Assembly (NCBI GenBank): GCA_903877645.1
Contig: CAIRES010000011.1
Coordinates: 1-64,000 of the forward strand
Direction of reading: 5' to 3'
DNA: 64,000 bases
Source: an uncultured Bacteroidota bacterium
Lineage (GTDB): Bacteria; Bacteroidota; Bacteroidia; Chitinophagales; Chitinophagaceae
Of the stretch, positions 60,501 to 64,000 are shown piece by piece. Position numbers and translations under genes: made by a program. A model generated the notes under the pieces. The model made no database searches. It was not told the origin of the DNA and saw only the letters and a program-made list of their open reading frames with translations. Position 1 is the first letter of the stretch. Each line of letters begins with the position of its first letter.

Positions 60501-61199
60501 GCACAATACAGCGCCATTATGGTATTGGAAAAAGAATATGGCGAGGATAAGACAAAGAAATTCCTGCGTATGGAGATGGACCAATACCTGACCTCCCGTG
60601 CCGGAGAATCGGAAAAAGAAAAGCCACTGGCCTATATAGACCCCGGACAAGGATATATACGCTACCAGAAAGGAGGGTTTGTACTGCACTCGCTGAATAA
60701 ATACATAGGCACCGACAGCCTGAACCATGCGCTGAAGCGCTTTGATGAACGTTATGCGTTCCAGGGGCCTCCCTACCCTACATCAATGGACCTGCTGGCC
60801 ATGATCCGCCAGTCGACACCGGATTCGCTGCAATATTTTGTGACAGACATCTTTCAGAAGATAACGATCTATGACAACAAAGTAACTGCGGCAAAATCAC
60901 ATAAAGAAGGTACGCAGTACCTCGTCGATGTAACTGTAGATGCGCAAAAGATGTATGCGGATAGCACCGGGAAAGAAACGCCTGCTACCGGCGACAATTA
61001 TATAGAGATAGGCGTATACAAAAACAAAAAAGACCTTTCCTCTATACAAATGTATAAGCTGAAACAAGGCGAGAACAAACTGTCGATACCGGTAAGCGAA
61101 AAACCTTACAAAGTAGTGATAGACCCTCGCATGCTGCTGATAGACAAGAAGCTGGATGATAACGAGCTGAAACTGGATGAAGATGTGGCGAAGAAGTAA
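57582..61199 (+). CDS. ABC permease fused to M1-family aminopeptidase
   Basis: 1205 aa. Residues 1-270 and about 310-595 form two ABC-2-type permease blocks, each with about six membrane helices ('VAVVGNAVLNDFRSNTYTMIFTTPVSKFSYLFGR', 'GELVWRARDFRMSNILDALPVPNW'). The C-terminal half is an M1 zinc peptidase on the outer side: 'HEVAHQWWAHQ' at residues 947-957 and the third ligand Glu in 'SESLAQYS' 20 residues on. Fusions of this type occur widely in Bacteroidota. Substrate unknown. A long hairpin terminator follows. Confidence 0.9.
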   Translation: MFGSIFSFEVRRLVKSMSTYIYFAILLLVTFFVALLAGGAFPEANFNIGGEKIFANAPLVIDAFFASVTNYIGIIIVVAVVGNAVLNDFRSNTYTMIFTTPVSKFSYLFGRFSGSMLITLLILTGPAWGMMLGYSSPWVSHDKITAFQLSSYIYAYLQSVVHNAILFGTIFFSVSLISRDIFVIWLSLIIFYVATGISNSIFSSLDKQTVAALVDPMGNFAKRTISKTWSTYDKNHLQYRLTGLFLINRLIWMGMAALIWVIGYSYFSFSSSPRRLFLRKPKLADNAKLTFVPVFFNKDSLPKTTRSFTTGSNLRNLWGLSLNECRTLWRNIYFRIIMLFGMLFLFIASMQIGKMYDTTIYPVTYRMVEAFGGTFMLFMVILTIMFSGELVWRARDFRMSNILDALPVPNWVFYISKLAGLIFMQVLLFSIIMFCGIIVQLFKGYTHLELLLYIKYLFGFKLIDLVLLAVLAVFVQTLVRNKYLGYLIVALFYFWNGTFASLMLKHNLLIFSSDPGLMYSDMNKFGHAVFPFFIFKLYWGAFCIMLAALSSMLWARGSEAGLKLRMAAAGNKDNRSSWMVFTTGLLVFVVCGGFIYFNTNVENKFMTDFKGEEVRAEYEKKYKKYEHCPQPKITDVQLNVDIFPDTRSLHSAGTYILKNKTASIIDSIELVMPNSVKTNTLQFSRPSTMLLNDSDHDFRIYKLAQPLQPGDTITLAFNVDMIPKGFEHDFSGLSTPIYNGTFVNNFSFLPSIGYAPEGELSDNNQRKKHGLGYRITALPITDTAAYQTNCITRDADFITFDAIVSTVPDQTAIAPGYLQREWTENGRHYFHYKMDTKILNFYSFLSARYELKKEKWNDVNLEIYYTKGHEYDLDRMFKGIKKSLDYYSTQYGPYQHKQVRIIEFPRYSTFAQSFPNTIPFSEGIGFIADVDDSDKDGVDYPFFVTAHEVAHQWWAHQVIGADVEGSVILSESLAQYSAIMVLEKEYGEDKTKKFLRMEMDQYLTSRAGESEKEKPLAYIDPGQGYIRYQKGGFVLHSLNKYIGTDSLNHALKRFDERYAFQGPPYPTSMDLLAMIRQSTPDSLQYFVTDIFQKITIYDNKVTAAKSHKEGTQYLVDVTVDAQKMYADSTGKETPATGDNYIEIGVYKNKKDLSSIQMYKLKQGENKLSIPVSEKPYKVVIDPRMLLIDKKLDDNELKLDEDVAKK

Positions 61200-61212
61200 T
61201 AGTCACTTCCAT

Positions 61213-61256
61213 ATAAAGAGAGAACCCGGAACAAATGTTCCGGGTTCTCTCTTTAT
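61213..61256. terminator. Bidirectional terminator between convergent genes
   Basis: ATAAAGAGAGAACCCGGAAC (61213-61232) pairs with GTTCCGGGTTCTCTCTTTAT (61237-61256): a perfect 20-bp stem around a four-base loop. It lies 14 bases after the M1-fusion stop and 17 bases before the end of the porin gene, so it can end both transcripts. Confidence 0.85.
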
Positions 61257-61273
61257 GAAAAAAATAGGTGATC

Positions 61274-62161
61274 TTATTTTTTCGTTTTAGTAGTAGTCGT
61301 TTTAGTTGTCGTCTTTGTAGTCTTCGTTGTTTTTGCAGGCGCTTTCTTATTGAATTTATAAGTCAGGCCTATCATCAGGCCGGCAGAGGCACTGTTGGTA
61401 GCTGAACGACCTGAGCCATAAAAATTACCAGCGGTAACACCGCCAAAGGATAATGTAGCATCTTTCTTCTCCACATCACCCAAGCCATATTCGAGGCGAA
61501 GGTCGGCAGTCAATACAATATTGGAAGTAATATTAATGCCGGCGCCTACACCCAGCACTCCATCAATAGTCATCTTCTTATACATATCCGAAGCCTGTTG
61601 ATCTACTCCTTTGAACCACATGTTATTGCCATTCACAGAATAAGACACAGCGCTGATCATATCGATCTGCGGGCCTATGAACGAATGAAAATATACTTTT
61701 TTATCTGTATTCCCGGTATACCTGAACAAGATAGGTATTTTAATGTTAGTGAACTTGGTTTCTGCAGTATAAGAAGCTCCTGTAACCAAAGGATCTCCAT
61801 TATCACTTGCAATGGCACTAAAAGCATTACTCATTACCTTTCCATCAGGATTTGCCACCGCAACTCCCTTATACCCCTGGCCCTGGTGGGTATAGATAAA
61901 ATCCACTTCTACACCCATGTGATTGTTAAATGTGTAAGCCGCGGTGATCCCGATCGGTATATGTATCTTCTGGCTAAAGTCCAGTTCCTGGCCGGCAGCC
62001 TGGTCTTCCTTGTTAATGAGTGTGGAAGATTGAACGCCTGAATTAAGGCCGAGCTCAAATCCTTTTTGGGCATAAGCATGTGTGCCTGCGATAGAGAGAG
62101 CCACCAGGGCAAGGGCTTTCGCACCTTTGGTGGTGTGTTGCAGTAGAGTGGTTTTGGTCAT
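61274..62161 (-). CDS. Porin-family outer-membrane beta-barrel protein with Lys/Thr tail
   Basis: 295 aa with a signal region at about 1-30 (ending YAQ; an unusually charged first part 'TKTTLLQHTTKGAK'), then an OMP_b-brl-like domain ('GFELGLNSGVQSSTLINK', 'HIPIGITAAYTFNNHMGVEVDFIYTHQGQGYKG', 'VLGVGAGINITSNIVLTADLRLEYGLGDVEK', 'SAGLMIGLTYKFNKK'). The last 20 residues are almost only Lys and Thr ('KTTKTTTKTTTTKTKK'), which is odd for a barrel and may be an extramembrane tail. A TACATTTG box (minus strand 62211-62204) lies 43 bases upstream. Confidence 0.8.
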   Translation of the reverse strand: MTKTTLLQHTTKGAKALALVALSIAGTHAYAQKGFELGLNSGVQSSTLINKEDQAAGQELDFSQKIHIPIGITAAYTFNNHMGVEVDFIYTHQGQGYKGVAVANPDGKVMSNAFSAIASDNGDPLVTGASYTAETKFTNIKIPILFRYTGNTDKKVYFHSFIGPQIDMISAVSYSVNGNNMWFKGVDQQASDMYKKMTIDGVLGVGAGINITSNIVLTADLRLEYGLGDVEKKDATLSFGGVTAGNFYGSGRSATNSASAGLMIGLTYKFNKKAPAKTTKTTKTTTKTTTTKTKK

Positions 62162-62203
62162 ACAGGGGGGTTGAAAAGGTTAATAATGAAATAATGTATG
62201 TTT

Positions 62204-62211
62204 CAAATGTA
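62204..62211 (-). promoter_or_regulatory. Bacteroidota -7 promoter box for the porin-family gene
   Basis: Minus-strand TACATTTG is an exact TAnnTTTG match 43 bases from the ATG at 62161. 'TTTACAAAAAAA' about 20 bases upstream is a rough -33 candidate. Confidence 0.45.
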
Positions 62212-62280
62212 CATAAATATTTTTTTGTAAAGAAGTGTTTTGCTATTGAAGTGTTTAAAACATACCATGCGATAAATTTA

Positions 62281-62304
62281 CCGCTAAGGCGCAGAGACGC
62301 TAAG
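62281..62304. repeat. Dispersed 'CCGCTAAGGCGCAGAGACGCTAAG' element
   Basis: CCGCTAAGGCGCAGAGACG followed by CTAAG: GCTAAG occurs twice and the AGAGACGC word recalls the element at 38229-38250. I recall this wording from intergenic repeats of many bacteria of this phylum; single copy here. Confidence 0.4.
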
Positions 62305-62346
62305 CCCTATCATATAAAGGGTTCCTTACAGAAATCAGCGGGGATT

Positions 62347-63051
62347 TTACGCAAGATGTTTCACCAAAACTCTCTTGGCAACTGGCAGCAGTGTTTCATT
62401 GAAAGGCACACTGAGAGGAAATTCTATTTTATATACAGCAGGATTAGGCAATGCCCTGATGGTGCGGATAATATCCAGTTTTATCTGCTCGTAGGTATTC
62501 GAAAGGTTTTTGGTGCGGGTATCCAGGTAGGTCATTTTAATACTCCTGTACCGTGCATTTTTGTGCTCAAACAGCGCTATTGTATAATTATATACCCTCA
62601 CCTCGGTATAATCGCCATAGCGGATCAATACATAACCTTCGTCTTTGTATAGCGGCACTATACCCACAGGCTCTATCTGCAATTGCTGCTCCACAAAATC
62701 ATATATCTGTGCACCCTCGCTGATGGTTGCTTTCATTTCATCGAGCGCATACAAAGTTATATGCTCCAGCTCCTGCATCAGGTCATCATCGGCCAGTATG
62801 CGCTCATATACCAGTTCCAACCTTTGCAAAGCCGAAATGTTCAATTTTTGGGGAAACCGCTCCTGCAAAAAATGCTTGTTCTGCTGAAATTCAAGCAGAT
62901 TATTGTAATGCGCCACTATATCGGCCAGTTGCGGATACAATTTCGTTTCGTTAAACGACCTTTTTACCTCCTGTAGGTAGGCCAGCAGGCGGTATTTCTG
63001 CAATTCAAAGTCAATATACCCTTCCATGAACCATGTTTCGCTGAGTGCCAT
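62347..63051 (-). CDS. Conserved hypothetical protein
   Basis: 234 aa, no signal or membrane segment. It is alpha-helical in the first half ('LLAYLQEVKRSFNETKLYPQLADIVAHYNNLLEFQQNKHFLQ') and beta-rich in the second ('GYVLIRYGDYTEVRVYNYTIALFEHKNARYRSIKMTYLDT'), ending in basic residues. I do not recognise the family. 'TKNLSNTYEQIKLDIIRTIRALPNPAVYKIEFPLSVPFNETLLPVAKR' is a long helix-loop-strand that may be distinctive. It stands alone between divergent and convergent neighbours. Confidence 0.65.
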   Translation of the reverse strand: MALSETWFMEGYIDFELQKYRLLAYLQEVKRSFNETKLYPQLADIVAHYNNLLEFQQNKHFLQERFPQKLNISALQRLELVYERILADDDLMQELEHITLYALDEMKATISEGAQIYDFVEQQLQIEPVGIVPLYKDEGYVLIRYGDYTEVRVYNYTIALFEHKNARYRSIKMTYLDTRTKNLSNTYEQIKLDIIRTIRALPNPAVYKIEFPLSVPFNETLLPVAKRVLVKHLA

Positions 63052-63333
63052 AGCCCTATATGTTTGTTCTAAAGTTAGTACAACAAATGCAATGCCAGAC
63101 CCTTCCTATTTAAACGATAAAACGCCGATACACCCCATAAAACATGGAAAACGGTATTTTGCTATCGAAATTTGTTTATTTTTACGGATAATAAACATTA
63201 TTAAGTGTAACATACTTTTAATGGAAGTACCATTATGCTCACCGGGCACAGGGGTATTTTGCATTTTGATGTTATTCAGAGCGGTGTTTAAACCACGAAT
63301 ATTTACTGCTATATGCTAACTAAAACAGGCTTT

Positions 63334-64000
63334 ATGAAGAAATTTTTTCCTTTGATCCTTTTTGTGTTATTCTCGTTTGCATCGAATGCGCAAACCGCAT
63401 TCTTCACCCTGACTACTACCCCATGTAATAACGATGGTGTACTTACAGGCCACTTCACCGGCCTGACGACACCGCTTACCGTATCGTGGCAAACATATGG
63501 CACATCGGGCACCATTATCACCCACACCTCTGTGACCGGCCTTTCGGATGCACTCACGGGCTATTCGGGTGGCCCGGTGCTGGTTACCGCTACAGATATT
63601 CATGGAGCCACGGCCAGCAGCAGTTATGCCGGAATGCCCCCAATAACTATATGCACACTTACTTCGTTTGCCGCTATTTGCCCGGCGCTGGATACTTTAT
63701 CAGCAAAGGCCTGCACCGGCACAGCCCCTTATACCTACCAGTGGTATGACGTTTCTTCATCTGCAATTGTGGGCACGGGCGATTCAATCGCATTGCCTGC
63801 AGGCCATACTTATGGCGTGACAGTACGGGATGCACATGGCTGTACTTATGGCGCATTGGTGGACCCTTATTTATCCGAATACGCGGGCCTTTCTCCTTCT
63901 TTCTCTGATATTATCTCTACCACCACGGCCAATTGTACTGATGGCACAGCCTCTGTTACCCCTTTTGGCGGCATGGCACCGTTCACTTACTTGTGGAGTA
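63334..64000 (+). CDS. SprB-repeat-type secreted protein, N-terminal part (cut by window)
   Basis: At least 222 aa, open to the right edge, so the gene is partial. Signal peptide 'FFPLILFVLFSFASNAQ' at residues 1-21. Repeats of about 75-100 aa follow with wording of SprB-like modules: 'TTPCNNDGVLTGHFTGLTTPLTVSWQTYG', 'CTGTAPYTYQWYDVSSS', 'TVRDAHGCTYGAL', 'TANCTDGTASVTPFGGMAPFTYLW'. The ATG at 63334 was preferred to an in-frame one at 63313, since it begins the signal peptide. The full protein is likely to be large and to end in a T9SS or CHU_C domain. Confidence 0.8.
   Translation, partial: MKKFFPLILFVLFSFASNAQTAFFTLTTTPCNNDGVLTGHFTGLTTPLTVSWQTYGTSGTIITHTSVTGLSDALTGYSGGPVLVTATDIHGATASSSYAGMPPITICTLTSFAAICPALDTLSAKACTGTAPYTYQWYDVSSSAIVGTGDSIALPAGHTYGVTVRDAHGCTYGALVDPYLSEYAGLSPSFSDIISTTTANCTDGTASVTPFGGMAPFTYLWS

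Noticed and set aside
1-64000. tRNA, rRNA or prophage
   Set aside because: No cloverleaf-like sequence, rRNA signature, integrase or transposase was seen on reading the gaps on both strands.

Overview
The window comes from the chromosome of a Bacteroidota bacterium, most likely the Chitinophagaceae or a close relative. The evidence is type IX secretion sorting domains of both kinds (short Por-type tails and a CHU_C-type gliding-motility domain), DUF1573 and DUF5777 proteins, an SprB-like secreted giant, an S46 dipeptidyl-peptidase, a DapE/ArgE-type arginine operon with an ArgF'-type transcarbamylase, and TAnnTTTG (-7) promoter boxes. I see no rRNA, tRNA, CRISPR array, insertion sequence or prophage. 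It reads as an ordinary chromosomal segment with a few lineage-specific islands.

Layout. 1-7.4 kb holds arginase, a stand-alone GldM-C-like protein, a coupled hotdog dehydratase / ketosynthase pair, an M20 amidohydrolase, a SPOR protein, deoxyribose-phosphate aldolase and isocitrate dehydrogenase. 7.7-17.1 kb holds two divergent paralogous copies of a YceI / cytochrome-like lipoprotein / DUF5777 barrel module around an NHL-type lipoprotein. The second copy runs directly into a LytS-type sensor kinase and a LytTR response regulator. Two intergenic direct-repeat elements with a 21-bp period share a 15-bp core and are candidate operators. 17.2-19.5 kb is a small operon with a CHAD-like protein and a SrpA-like catalase. 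19.5-25.5 kb has a secreted BNR-repeat protein and a TonB receptor with a small partner.

25.8-34.3 kb is an eight-gene arginine operon on the minus strand, in transcription order GNAT acyltransferase, argG, argC, argD, argF', argB, argE', argH. Many of its junctions overlap. Its leader contains a short ORF ending in an arginine cluster and terminator-like hairpins. 34.6-40.3 kb has a TMEM175-type channel, a frame-shifted SBBP-repeat surface protein and two paralogous lipoproteins. 40.3-44.5 kb is a minus-strand run of aminotransferase, CCA-adding enzyme, threonylcarbamoyl-AMP synthase and heptosyltransferase-like genes. 44.7-46.9 kb has four tandem DUF1573 proteins.

46.9-50.9 kb has pcm, an orphan sensor kinase, an AhpD-like and an AhpC-like peroxide-defence pair, and a small muconolactone-isomerase-like protein. 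51-56.5 kb has a CHU_C surface protein, an S46 peptidase with DPP11-type specificity and a divergent intracellular trypsin-fold protein. 56.7-61.2 kb is an ABC ATPase followed by an ABC-permease/M1-peptidase fusion. The window closes with a porin-family protein, a conserved hypothetical and the start of a large SprB-repeat surface protein. Several intergenic gaps carry short dispersed repeat families.
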